Of a DNA stretch of 64,000 nt, positions 12,775-23,700 are shown in pieces. Below the pieces are notes generated by a model. The model was not told where the DNA came from, made no database searches, and was given only the letters and a program-made list of their open reading frames with translations. Source of the DNA: Clarireedia homoeocarpa (taxonomy: Eukaryota > Ascomycota > Leotiomycetes > Helotiales > Rutstroemiaceae); contig LNKV01000003.1 of the NCBI GenBank assembly GCA_001465935.1, positions 192,363 to 256,362 on the forward strand. The letters run 5' to 3'. The first letter of the stretch is position 1. Every line of letters begins with the position of its first letter. The translations under genes and the position numbers were made by a program.

Positions 12775-13329
12775 CTAGCCTTTGTTCCCCTGCATCGAAA
12801 CATGCAAGTCCTTATCGCCCGGCAGATCTTCCATGACACCAAAGAGAACTTTGAGCCAAAGACTGCAGCCTTTGCATCCTACGCTGATCTCACCGTCCTC
12901 GACTGCCTCTTCCAGGTCTTGCTCACGTATCAAGAATCCTCGATCTTCACCGCATCTGCAACTTCTATGCCATATGCCTTCTTCTTCGACATTTAAATCA
13001 TCTAAATCCACAACCTCCACCCCTGTGCGAAAAGTTTCGCCCACCTTTTGTTCTGAGCCATGTATAGACCGACCCTGCAATCTCAGCTCTCTGTCATATT
13101 GCGCTCGTAGTTTGGAGTTCGATAGTTGCGAAAAGGCTGTTGATATTTGATCGATGGTATAAGTTGTCTGTTTTGCCTGTGCGTTTGTTCCACCTTGAGC
13201 TTTATCTGGATGATTCAGAAGAAGTGCCCGTCGATATGCACTTCGCAATGTTGCAACTGGAATGGTGGGTTCATTCTGAATTGCTGGAGGGATATCCAGA
13301 ATTTCGTAGTAAGTAGGCATATAACTCAT
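12775..13329 (-). CDS. DPH4: Diphthamide biosynthesis protein 4 (J-domain, CSL zinc finger)
   Basis: Single exon, 184 residues from the ATG at 13329. The frame is open 50 residues further up to an ATG at 13479, but the J-domain (residues 6-85, MPTYYEILDIP onward) argues for 13329, or 13320 in the same frame. The HPD triad is at 40-42. A CSL-type zinc finger follows, with Cys124 and Cys126 (C-x-C) and Cys152 and Cys155 (C-x2-C), containing the DxE/GEISVGC signature region. Dph4 is the electron-carrying J-protein that helps Dph1-Dph2, with Dph3, in the first step of diphthamide formation on the eEF2 histidine. A second diphthamide gene, DPH6, lies at 36.8-39.4 kb. The upstream neighbour is the decayed repeat region at 13.5-14.7 kb. 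Confidence 0.92.
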   Translation of the reverse strand: MSYMPTYYEILDIPPAIQNEPTIPVATLRSAYRRALLLNHPDKAQGGTNAQAKQTTYTIDQISTAFSQLSNSKLRAQYDRELRLQGRSIHGSEQKVGETFRTGVEVVDLDDLNVEEEGIWHRSCRCGEDRGFLIREQDLEEAVEDGEISVGCKGCSLWLKVLFGVMEDLPGDKDLHVSMQGNKG

Positions 13330-13516
13330 CGATCCATCTGTATAGTTTTTGAGTGTAGTGGGATCGTTAGCAGTCCTAAAATTTGGACTTTGGCAGAACA
13401 TCAAAGTCGAATGGTTAGATGCCTGAGGCATTAATATTTTAAGCCGTGTCAAGCTCCTCGTTGCCGGGACTCCGTTCATTTTTTGACATCTATATTAGTA
13501 CACTTTTATTTAATTA

Positions 13517-13564
13517 TATCCTTACTTTTTGACTACTTTTTATCCTTACTTTTTGACTACTTTT
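13517..13564. repeat. Perfect 24-bp tandem duplication
   Basis: The unit TATCCTTACTTTTTGACTAC plus TTTT occurs twice head to tail (13517-13540 and 13541-13564), just upstream of the ATG of the decayed Cys-rich gene. It lies between that gene and the DPH4 5' end. Confidence 0.95.
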
Positions 13565-13578
13565 AATCACTTCTTATT

Positions 13579-14470
13579 ATGCCTCCTTATATAAGCTGCA
13601 CTATCTGCCGTACGAGGGGCGCTGGCATTTATAGCAACCAGTGCTATAGGTGTACAGACCGGCAACAAGTGCCCCGGGCTGAACGTACAGTCGACCGGTG
13701 CTTATCATGTAAGTACGATCGTCCACTAGGTAAGTGAGCTTTACAGCCCTGCTTTATAGCCCTGCTTTACAGCTCTGCTTTACAGCCCTACTTCACAGCC
13801 CTGCTTTACAGTCCTGCTTTACAGCCCTGCTTTACGGGCCTGTTTACGGCTCCAGACTGATATTTGCGGCTTAGCTGATTTTGTATTTGGCCTAGATAGA
13901 CTACGAACCTTAACCTGTCGTTGTTGCCTTGATCGGTATTATCAGGTCTATTATTATTGGAAGGGCGAATTTATAAAAGAGGTACAAGAGTGATGTTTTA
14001 AGCAGGTATAGCAGGTAGTAGAGAAGGCTTTAAAAAGCAGACTATAATAGGAGAAATTAAGGAAGACTTGGCAGGAAGATAAAAGGAGATAGAAGGAAAG
14101 GAAAGGGAAAAGGATATTTGGAAGTACGAATAGAGATATAAAGGAGTAGTAGTAGGAGATATATATTGCCGGCCCGTTTAAGTACTGGAATAGTACAGTT
14201 CTACAGGAGGATTTGCAGGTAGACAGGCAGAAAGGTTATACACAGGTTAACGGGCTGTAAGAAGAAGAGATACAAGTTGATAGGCCGGAAGAGATATAAG
14301 TTGACAGGCTGGAAGAGATGTAGTACTGCTCTAGCTGCTTTTAACTACGTCTACTACTCTTATTCGAAGGCCGACTTACCTGTAAACTCTGTAGAAAGTG
14401 TAATTTGCGGACTAAAAAGAGACACTGGGAGAGAATAAAGAAAGAAATAGAAAATAGATTAAACCCCTGA
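13579..14470 (+). pseudogene. Decayed Cys-rich (zinc-motif) gene with C-to-T type stop codons
   Basis: I do not recognise the family. Exon 13579-13729 starts with ATG and encodes three C-x2-C pairs (CTIC at 7-10, CYRC at 22-25, CLSC at 41-44). It ends at a good donor (CTAG/GTAAGT), and an acceptor at 13895 restores the frame into a CRCC motif. A TGA at 13991 ends this short reading (82 residues). The same frame then runs to 14470 with no other length break, but with about a dozen internal stops, mostly TAG or TAA. Near its end it again has Cys motifs (CSSC, CKLC, CRKC). The stops stand where Gln is likely: an internal 24-base repeat reads ATACAA in one copy and ATATAA in the next. This fits repeat-induced point mutation of a duplicated or mobile gene. 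A short functional 82-residue protein is the alternative. Confidence 0.6.
13739..13842 (+). repeat. 13-bp tandem repeat inside the predicted intron
   Basis: Eight copies of CTTTACAGCCCTG with single-base changes that are mainly C-to-T (TACAG to TATAG, GCCCTG to GCTCTG, GTCCTG). It fills most of the first half of the predicted intron 13730-13895 of the decayed Cys-rich gene. Confidence 0.9.
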
Positions 14471-14587
14471 ACAAGCCTATAAGTTGCTACCGGGCCGAGC
14501 CTGGAGCGAGGCCTGGGTTCCGTAAGGAGCCCTCTCTAAATAGCTTGGGAATAGCCTCAAAAATGAGTAACAAAAAGCCTCCGGTAA

Positions 14588-14681
14588 GACGAGCCCGTAG
14601 GGTGACGAAGGCCGTAAAATAAGGCACTAGTTCTATCGAATAGGTGCCTTATTTAGGCCTGAGGCCCAGGAGGTGCTCGTC
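14588..14681. repeat. Long interrupted hairpin (inverted repeat)
   Basis: Three nested pairings fold 94 bases into one hairpin: GACGAGC (14588-14594) with GCTCGTC (14675-14681), AGGCC (14609-14613) with GGCCT (14656-14660), and AAATAAGGCAC (14617-14627) with GTGCCTTATTT (14644-14654). The loop itself contains CTATCGAATAG. It lies directly after the decayed gene and may mark the end of a mobile element or a structured RNA. Confidence 0.75.
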
Positions 14682-14886
14682 ATGAAACATCAACTATTGG
14701 CAATATCTTAGTTAGAGTAGTCTGAAGAACTGCAACCCGCCATTTAGCATTGCACGTATATTCATGTACTGTTCTATTTTCTAGTGTTAAAACCTGTGGT
14801 CCGGATTTATGACAGCACATAAGACATTTGTCTACCAAACACAACTCTTCATTTTTCAACCATACTCTATGATCCTGCACTAACAC
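14680..14886 (-). other. Short Cys-rich open frame, possible element-derived fragment
   Basis: A 68-residue frame on the minus strand contains C-x2-C-C followed by a later His and Cys (CLMCCHK...HEYTC). It begins where the hairpin ends and belongs to the same repeat-like neighbourhood. No family is recognised. It could be the tail of an old transposon gene or chance. Confidence 0.25.
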
Positions 14887-15144
14887 AACAAGTATCTAGC
14901 TGGAGGGTAGTCGGTCAATGTATTCGCCTACTACGAATCACAAGAAGACCTTTTTCTTTTGCCTCTACAGGTACGGGCTCTGTGGTTCAACTAGACCCCG
15001 CTGTTAGGGCAATGTGATAAGCTGGATTCTGCCAGGTGTGTGTCCTTCTATTCTCCATATTATACCTTTTGATAAAACAACATTTCCAAGCGGAGAGACG
15101 ACATTGGTAGTCTACACAGAGAAAGGAAAACGAATTGAGATCGT

Positions 15145-16651
15145 CTACATTGGCAGCTCGAAGTTGAGAACGACAACCTCTCGATGGCCATCCTCCTTCA
15201 CGTCGGTTCTTGTGAAGATTGACAAATTGTCGCTGTCTTCCAATCTATGGATATCTATCAAAGGCTCGCCATCGTAGCCTTCACCACTCCATACCAGTTC
15301 AAAACTTATTTCCTCGTCTCTTTTCTGAGTTTTGATTATACTGAGGCTCGAGTCTGTGTTGCCTGGTAGAATAAGATAGACGTTGTTTTTCCTATCAGTA
15401 CAGATACTCGCCCTTGAGCCCCTTTCTGTAGGTGGGGACTTGGCGGGCACAGCATGCTTTGCCCATTTTCCTGTTCATTGTTAGGGCCACCATTTGTGGG
15501 ACAATATCAATGGAGTTTCACCTGTTTTATCACGATGGTAGAGTATCCACTGCTGCTCGCCAGATGTATTCTCCCTGTTAAGGGCCCAGAAAGCCCCTTC
15601 CCAATCTACCGTCTGAGCTTCTTGGTTTAAAATTCCACTTCTCATAGGGATCTCGAAGACTCTAGCATTTGATGTTGGCAAGATGGTGTTTCCTGCACCA
15701 ACCTCGGGTTCTCCATCGAGTATTGCGATAGTGTCGCCTTCTGAATTCTTCCACGTTTTCCCTGCATCATCTGAGTAGGCGTAACTAAGGTCGTGGTTAT
15801 TCTCGGGCCCGTTGGGTCCTGCTTGCTGTTTATGAGCATCTGGCCCAGTACTGGCATCAAATTGGACGAAATTACGGTAGCACCATGACATATGTAGGCG
15901 CGAATTCCGATAGTCTAGTCCATTTATGTATGGACTATTCATTACTCCTGTGAGATACTGGCCTAAGTAGGTATATTTGTGACTCTCTGCTGAGTACTTG
16001 TAAAGGATATCTGATCCCAAGCCTGCCCTACGTCGTCATCAGCATTGCTTCTTTATCATTGCGCAATTGCGAACTTACTCGCCAATGCGATACGTCAACA
16101 AGAGATCATCATCTACATTTACGAATCTTGGGTACGTGACCTCGTCCATCAGTTCGAGATGCGGAAGACCAGGTAGATGGTCCTGAGTTGCGGAGAACAT
16201 CGATGCATCCCAAGTATCATTTTCGGATACTGGAGTCGTTGCAATCCTGAAATTCAGCCTACTCATCATCAATACCAGTTCATATACTCCAGTGCTTTTT
16301 GCATACTTACGCCACACAGTGCTGGTCGAATGACAAGTGTATACTACCGTCCCCCTTGCAAATGCCGACAGAAATGATGTTGTGGCCATCATCACCCGTC
16401 TGCTCATAGTCATTGAAAGAGATGGTTTCCCAATTTTGGTTCGCATCGCTTCCAGATGCGTCGATCTTCCTACGACCCAGATTCACAATACAAGCGTTTG
16501 GTTTTGTGGGATTTGGAAAATCGGTATAATACACAACATATTGATAGCCATTAATCGTTGTGATGGCATTTTGTTGGAATGAGTTTGAATTTATTCTATG
16601 CTGCCTGCTGGGGTCTCGTCCGAGCACAGATATAACAGGATCGGTGAGCAT
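15145..16651 (-). CDS. BNR/Asp-box beta-propeller protein (BNR_4 type)
   Basis: Four exons, 16311-16651, 16079-16246, 15522-16027 and 15145-15470, join in phase to 446 residues, all with GT/AG introns of 51-64 bases. The sequence is a repeated beta-strand protein with an Asp-box (SDDAGKTW) in exon 3. It also carries the family features DxQHNxI-like N-terminus (QQNAITTINGYQYVVYYT), FDQHC, SPYINGLDYR and MSWCYR. Related fungal and bacterial BNR_4 proteins are sialidase-fold, carbohydrate-active enzymes or lyases; the substrate is unknown. No signal peptide is visible from the ATG at 16651, so the protein is cytosolic unless an upstream exon was missed. It is divergent from a sugar transporter that starts 605 bases away. 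Confidence 0.82.
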
Positions 16652-17256
16652 GGTTGGTGCACAATACGTCGCACTTCGAAGTCGATTGACGATGCCTGGC
16701 TTTTCAGACCGGAAGTGAGACGGTGACTAAATGAATTTCCGAAACAAGAACGTGGCGTGTGTCAAGTCTTCGCTAGCAGATTATTCTCTCACCAGAAAGC
16801 ACATCTCAAGGCCCTGCACTAGACTACCATTCCAAGTCCAACGTTAAAGTAAGCTTTCAGCAAAGTCTTCGCTCGACTTATTCCACCTATCCCACAGCAC
16901 AATTGTCCATCGGCGCATCAACTCCCGAAACTACCCCGCATTGCACCATACCCCCGGATACCCTACCACCACCACCAACAAGCGCAACGACCCCTATTGG
17001 TTAGCGATGCTATCATCGCATGCATGTCGTTGCTACTTTGGCTAGATAGATCTGCGTTCGTATTGGGTGGTTGGTGTGCTGTGCTGCAGTTTGATAACGC
17101 ATTCACATGTCTACTTACCTTGAGAGTCTTGCTAGATGAAAGTCTCACGATACAATAAAAACAATTATGCTTCTCGAACTATCAATTGGCTTTTACTACT
17201 CTAAATCTGCTCTTTGATTGCTCTTTATCTACAGTTGCAGTGTAGAGTTCTTCAAC
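16652..17256. promoter_or_regulatory. Shared divergent promoter, propeller protein and sugar transporter
   Basis: 605 bases separate the two ATGs. No gene is seen inside. The layout would allow joint control of the two genes, but no specific operator could be recognised. Confidence 0.45.
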
Positions 17257-19492
17257 ATGTTCGCCCCGGCTCCCAAAGTCGATGCGCAGATACTGTCCTC
17301 CTCATCTCCACTAACGAATAAACGCGGCCACTGGTGGAATGACCGAGGTCTTCGTACCCTCAACTTCCTCATATTCATCCCATTGATGAGCGAGTATGTC
17401 CAGGGCTACGACGCTTCTCTAATAAACAATGTACAGCAGTTGAAGAGTTGGCAAAATGGTAAATCTGGGGTTCTATTCGTCTCGCAATATCTCATGAATG
17501 AACTCGTTGTTCCATTCAAGTTTTCTTGACTCGGCGCAGCCACAAGAGCTGGAAATGCTAACGAGGGATAGAGTTCCATAATCCGCATGGCTCACTTCTG
17601 GGTATTATGTCGGCTAGCTACTGGGTGGGGAATGTTCTGGGAGTATTCTTCATTACGCCGTTGAGTGATAGGTTTGGAAGGAGAATGGCAATGTTCTTTG
17701 GAAGTGTGGTAGCGGTTATCGGAACGGCACTTTGCACTGGTGCTGTAGAAGGTGAGGGTCCTTGTTCTTCGTCTTAGTATTGCTTCACTCCGGTGTTGGC
17801 ACAAGCGGGTAGAAGCAAGCATAGGCATAGCAATACATAAAGGTGGTATAAAGGTTAGAATAATATTATACTAATACGTCACTACTGAAGCGGGTATGTT
17901 CATTGTAGGCCGATTACTTCTCGGTATAGGTGGAGTGGTAGTTGGTGCCATCGGACCGGTGTTAGTTGCAGAATTGGCATATCCAGGTAGGGGAAATATA
18001 CAATCTAAAAACCCCATCCAACACCATAGCGTACTAATCCTTGTATACAGACCATCGTGCCACCGCTACTGCGCTTTCAAATACACAATACTCCATGGGA
18101 GCCATCATTGCTGCCTGGGTAACATTCGGTGCGCGCCTTCCTGTTTTCCTCCAGCTTTCCTCCTCTTTCCTCACCTTTCAGTATCTGACCCTTCGCCGCC
18201 ACCACAGGAACATTCCGCCTAAAGTCCACCTGGTCCTGGCGTATTCCTTCCATATTCCAAGCTCTCCCATCCGTCCTCCAAGCCTTCGGGATCTTCTTTC
18301 TCCCAGAATCTCCGCGGTGGCTTGTAAGCAAAGGTCGTGAAGAAGCAGCGCTAGATGTACTTGCCAAGTACCATGCGAATGGCGATCGCGAGGATGAGGT
18401 CGTTCGGTTTGAGTTCCGTGAGATTGTAGGCACGATTGAGATGGAGATGGCGGCGAAAAAGACGAGGTGGAGGGAATTGGTTAGGGGGAGAGGGAACTTG
18501 TGGAGGGCGGGAATTATGATTGTGAGTTCTTCTTCTCCGTGGGGGTTGTGATAGGGGCGCGAAGCATCAAGTATAGCGTGAGAACGATATGCTAATCTCT
18601 GTATTTTTGTTAGTGGTTCGGTATTTGCAAGCAGTGGTCAGGTAACGGAGTTGTGAGCTATTACTTGCATACGGTATATTTATCTACTTTCCGAATCGTT
18701 ATATTTGTGGTGCTAATATTCTCACTTAGATGCTGAATGATGTTGGCATCACGACTACTTTTCAACAAACCCTTATCACTGCAACCTCCCAAATGTTTTC
18801 TTTCGCATGCTCTGTTGGTTTTGCTTGTAAGTAGTTATAGTTCTTCGTTCCCAATCCTTTCCCGAAGCCCAATGCATTCTCCACTCCTTCTGCTCATCAG
18901 CAGAACCCATGATAGATATTCTAGCTGTACTTTGGCACATAATTGACACTACTCAACTACAGTCCTCCCCGCCCGTGTCGGTCGTCGTCCCCTTCTCCTC
19001 TGGTCCATGGCTCTTATGTGGCTCGTCTTCACCATAATCACCATCCTCACCGGTGTCTTCACACACACGAAATCCGAATCTGCATCCTATGCATCCGTCG
19101 CTTTCATCTACCTCTACAGCGGCGTTCACAATCTGGGCTGGACCGGCGCCATGATGCTCTACGTCGTCGAGATTCTCCCGTACAGCATGCGCGCCAAAGG
19201 TATATCTTTATTCTGGCTGATCACCGGTCTCGCAGGTGCATTCAACACGTATGTGAATCCATTGGGTCTAGATAGGTTTGGGTGGAAGTTCTACTTTTTC
19301 TATGTAGCGTGGATAGCGGTTGAATTTGTAGTGGTGTATTTTGCATGTCCAGAGACGATGGGCACGAGTTTAGAGGATGTGGCTTTGATTATTGAGGGGG
19401 ATAAGGCGTTGGTGGGAAAAATTGATACGGTTAAGGAGAAAGCGCTTAAGGAGGAAGCGGTGGGTGCGGAACATGTTGAGAAGGTTGAGTGA
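17257..19492 (+). CDS. MFS sugar transporter (sugar porter family)
   Basis: Eight exons, 17257-17458, 17572-17751, 17891-17986, 18051-18128, 18208-18521, 18614-18673, 18730-18826 and 18963-19492, join in frame to 518 residues. Hallmarks in order: cytosolic N-terminus, TM1 with GYDASLINN, DRFGRR between TM2 and TM3, GRLLLGIGG in TM4, PESPRWL after TM6, FQQTL in TM7, VGRRPLLL after TM8, and PETMGTSLED after TM12 in place of PETKG. This is the lactose/hexose permease-like branch of plasma-membrane sugar:H+ symporters; the exact sugar is unknown. It stands divergent from the BNR propeller gene, so uptake of a sugar released by that enzyme is a possible link. Confidence 0.93.
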
Positions 19493-19827
19493 TGAAGTGT
19501 AGGAGGACAGTAAAATTGGTAGGAACATGTGACTTGGAATACAGCACTCCATTCCATCTTTGCCAATCTTTCCAAACATGTTGTCTGTCGAATACTACAT
19601 TTCTTTGACTCTCGTACCTAGCATTCGATTTGGTCCATGCTATTCACGTGCGACCTCGATGCCAAAGGTGAACTCTCCAATTCTCTTGTAGATGCGCACA
19701 TACCTCTCTCACCTCCATATTGAAGATCAACCGTTTTCCACATTCATAATCAAACGTCCTCCGAAACATCAATATTGAGTCGTCATCAGTACAAAAATAG
19801 AAAACAAAAGAAAACGTTTGCCGGAAA
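19493..19827. other. Short intergenic region before MND1
   Basis: 335 bases between the sugar transporter stop and the MND1 ATG. Nothing notable seen. Confidence 0.6.
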
Positions 19828-20566
19828 ATGGTGAGAGTTCTTCAACCAACGAAAATATGAAACGATCGACGCTGACGACGGACGCTGACGACGCACATAG
19901 GCCCCCAAGAACTTACCACCTGCAGCCAAGCAGGCGAAAATTCTTGAGTGGTTTCGAACCACAATGGGAGTATATTCCTTCAAAGAACTCGAGAAACTAC
20001 TTCCCTCCGTCGGGTCGATCAACGGTATGCAAGTAAAAGATTACATCCAAGCGCTCACAGACGACAACTTGATCCGCGTGGAAAAGATTGGCAGTGGCAA
20101 TTGGTACTGGTCATTTACATCCGATACGAAGAAGAGCAAGGAGAACATGATCAACAAATTGAAGGATGAGGAGAGTAAACTTCTGGCTACGATTGCAGAG
20201 GCAGAGCAGCAGATCGAAGAAGAGATGGCCAAGCGTCAAGACGATGATGAAATGCTAGAGGATGATGGAATGGATAGAAAAGCATTAACAGAGGCCTACC
20301 AAGCTCTCGTCAAGGAAAATGAAGCTCTTGAAAAGGAGCTGGCTCTCTACAGTGACAGCGATCCTGCAGAGGTTATGCGAAAAGTGGAGGCCACGAAAAA
20401 GCTTCGCGAGAGCGCTTTGAGGTGGACAGACAACCTCGAAGCTGTGGAGGCTTTTCTTATCAGTTTGACGGGAGATCGAGCACAGGTTGGGGAAATCATG
20501 CAGCGGGCTTGCGGTGATGAGTACGTCGTCGGGGAAGGGTTGAGAGAACTGGTGGTTCCGAATTAG
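19828..20566 (+). CDS. MND1: Meiotic nuclear division protein 1
   Basis: Exon 1 is only the ATG (19828-19830). The intron 19831-19900 (GTGAGA...CATAG) leads to exon 2, 19901-20566, giving 222 residues. The reading MAPKNLPPAAKQAKILEWF is the expected Mnd1 N-terminus, which confirms the tiny exon. A winged-helix DNA-binding part (about 15-70, ending in GNWYWSF) is followed by a long acidic coiled coil (about 75-165) and the C-terminal helical segment. Mnd1 forms a heterodimer with Hop2 that stimulates Dmc1/Rad51 strand exchange between homologous chromosomes in meiosis. The length is about that of the family. The gene is independent of its neighbours. Confidence 0.95.
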
Positions 20567-23500
20567 TGGATCTGGATTAGAAGAAGCTCTCTTGGCTTGC
20601 GCGGGATATTGTGGGGTCGCATCGCTGTTCGAATTTGATTTGCTTGCGACATACTCCGTACGGTACCTTGGAGTAAGCAGGTACAAGTGACAGAAGCTTT
20701 CATTCTTTTTTCGCCCACGAAGATATAAATAACAATGCTTCCTGAACAGTCTTAGCTGTTGCCCAGATGGATACATGTACCGAGCGGAAGATCAAACCGT
20801 AGGGAAACAGAAAACATCGAAGACACCAAAAAAAGAACAATCCGAATCAATAACTTATTTTACACTTTCTCTCGAACATCATCGGCTTGACCCGCCTGAC
20901 CATGGAACCGGCTGGCCCTACTACTGCAAACGCTGAGACCACGATGAAACAAATTGTTTTTGTATGGCCAAAACAGACCTAACATCCTTGGATCCCAGTC
21001 TGTTTTTTCTCCCCTTCCCCTTCTCCCCGAGCTGTCCAATCAGGACCCAGTCTGCATGAAGGTGGAAGGAAGAGAGAAAAAGATGAAGACAAGCTTTTTC
21101 GTATCTCAGCCTAATCTGTGGGATCTCTGGAACTCCATGCTAATACCTTGTGTGGTCTTGTGCTCACTTCTGTATGCTACCATTCTACATTCGACAGAAA
21201 CTTACATAAAGTATACAGCGAATACGATGAATCCGGCGAATATGCGCTGTATTTCGAGAGGAGGTTTTGAAGTAGCAAGTTTACCCCGCACTGATCATTT
21301 TGCTTGCTGGGACTATAAGGATTGAGATACCTACGTACAGTACTTGCCGACAAATAAATGCGACAAAAACCTCAATCAGCCTAGGTGGAAAGGGAAAAGC
21401 TGCACTACCGGAACAGTCTCTTTCCAGCTCCTTACCTAGGTAGGTAATACCTATCTTGCTTATAGAGTACGGTATATCACCTTATTGTGATATCAGGCCA
21501 TGTTATCCCATGTTATTCTATGCTCGTTCCGGAGCGAGGGAGCGAATATACTTCCCCACAGACATACATATACATATATAACCCTTTCCTTTTTATGGAT
21601 GAGCGCATATTCTGCAAAACATGAGTCATTGGCGGCACAATGCACCATGCTATGCTATGGGCAAATCAGCCTCCTCAACTACATGTTTGTGGTCTTCCAT
21701 GTGATGAAGAACATCTCTTTGAGGCAAGTATGAAGGTATGGCTAGATGATGTAGGTTTCGGTGGATGTATGTTCGCTTCGAAGGAGGGAGGTGACACGCT
21801 TGGTGATTGGGGGAATTGGTGATTGAAGGTGGGAATTAATATAACTCCTACTCTCACACCGAGTGCCTGAATCTCGGCTTATACAATGCCGGCTCGCAGG
21901 AGGAAGAACATACCTTTCACCAGATATTTAGCTACCTAGCTTGCAGTAACGTTATGCTGTCCAACAAAATCCTTCCCCAGCTTACCCGCAATTCAACCTG
22001 GCCTTTTTTGCAGTTGGGTAGGCATGCCGGCCGATATACGAGAAGATACATGATAGATTCCGTGAGGCTGTCAGATCTTTCAGCGAGCTATTCTGATTTT
22101 AGCTGCTTGTACATACTGTCATTTTCACCCGGTGTAAGTCCTGTCCGATGGCCTTTGATCCGAATCTGAGAGTATATCGATGGGTGTGTGAATAGGCGGA
22201 TAGGTGAAGGGGAAGGAGGAGAGGGGAGTGGATAGAAGGGGCATAAGAGTGTCTATCTACATCTAGGACAAGTGTGGTCTACTCACCGTTGCATCTTTGT
22301 GCCTATCATGAACAGGAAAACCGGCCTCCTTCACAGTGTCTAAAATTGTAAACAATAATAAAAAATCCTCTTCTCTCAGCCTTAAGAGAGAAACGGCGTC
22401 AGCAGCCATCGTCATCGGTCACCCGTCACCCGTCCCCCATCATCATCCAGCAGAAAAAGGAAAAAGAATAACCATCATGACCGTGGATGGATCATTTCTA
22501 AGCTTTCTGCAACGCGCAAGGCAACCCCCGAATCGCACACTTTACAAGCCATCGAGCCGTCCTGTGTTGGCTAATCCTTGAGGGGGGACGTTGCGGACCC
22601 TGGGCGAATTTAACACGACCCAGACAATCATCTTACTGTGTGCTCCATTTTTATCGACACAAAGACAGGGGGGATGGAAATGCCAGGGAAAAATGGCGGC
22701 ATTCGACTTTCTGGCCTGCTTTCTCTCTTGCTCTGGTGCAGGCGTGTGCGTTTTGCAAGGTTCTTTTCTGGAAAGAGGCTTGAGGAGATTCCCCCGTTGG
22801 ATATTTCTTTGGAACTCCACACTCACCACTACGACCATCACCATCACCATCATCCGAATATCCACATTGACTCGTCTTGTATGGTCTCTGGCACCCGCCA
22901 GACACTACCGATACAACCGATACAATAGCTATTCTGTGCCGTGTGCGTGCTGCTCTACTCGACTCGACTCGACTGAATTCGACTGGATTCAACTGGACTC
23001 AACCAAACTCTATCTACGAGGGCTACAAGTAAGTACGCTCTGTCTCTCGAGTCCCTTTCATTGGTACAGCACCAAAAGTCACTCGTGCATTGTATATACA
23101 TACTTGCACCTCCTCCTGCTCGGACGTTGATGAACCCGGGCGTTGCTCCAAAGGAAAAACTAGCAACCCATCAATCATCGCATTGTATACCCCTTCGTCT
23201 AAATCATCCATCCTCCATCCACCATCCCCATCCCCATCCCCGGGATCAAGACTTCAATCCAAACCCAAGCAGCAGCCAAAGCAAGTAAGATGATGCATCC
23301 ATTCCGAACAATCTCTCATCGGTACACCGAAAGGAGAAGAGCACTGTACCTGGTCCGATCCACCGCGCCGCAGTTTGGGCTCCAGAGTAGACGCAAAGTA
23401 TAATGCAGTCAATCAATACAAGCCATGACTCCTTCCGGCACTGGTCCTAAGACTGGTGCTTCGTACATGCTACTTGTACTGTACATACTCATACTATAGT

Positions 23501-23700
23501 ATTATACGTACTGCCTACCCACACGACCAGGTACCGGAGCTTCATTACCCTTTACTTGCTAGGTAAACTAAAGTCTCCACGAGCTTCCATGCCCAATTTG
23601 TCTTAACCTTATTACACACTCTCATACGCTCATACTCTACTCTCATATTCTACTCTCATACTCTCATACTCTCTCATACTTTCGCCTTCTCATCCTCTCA

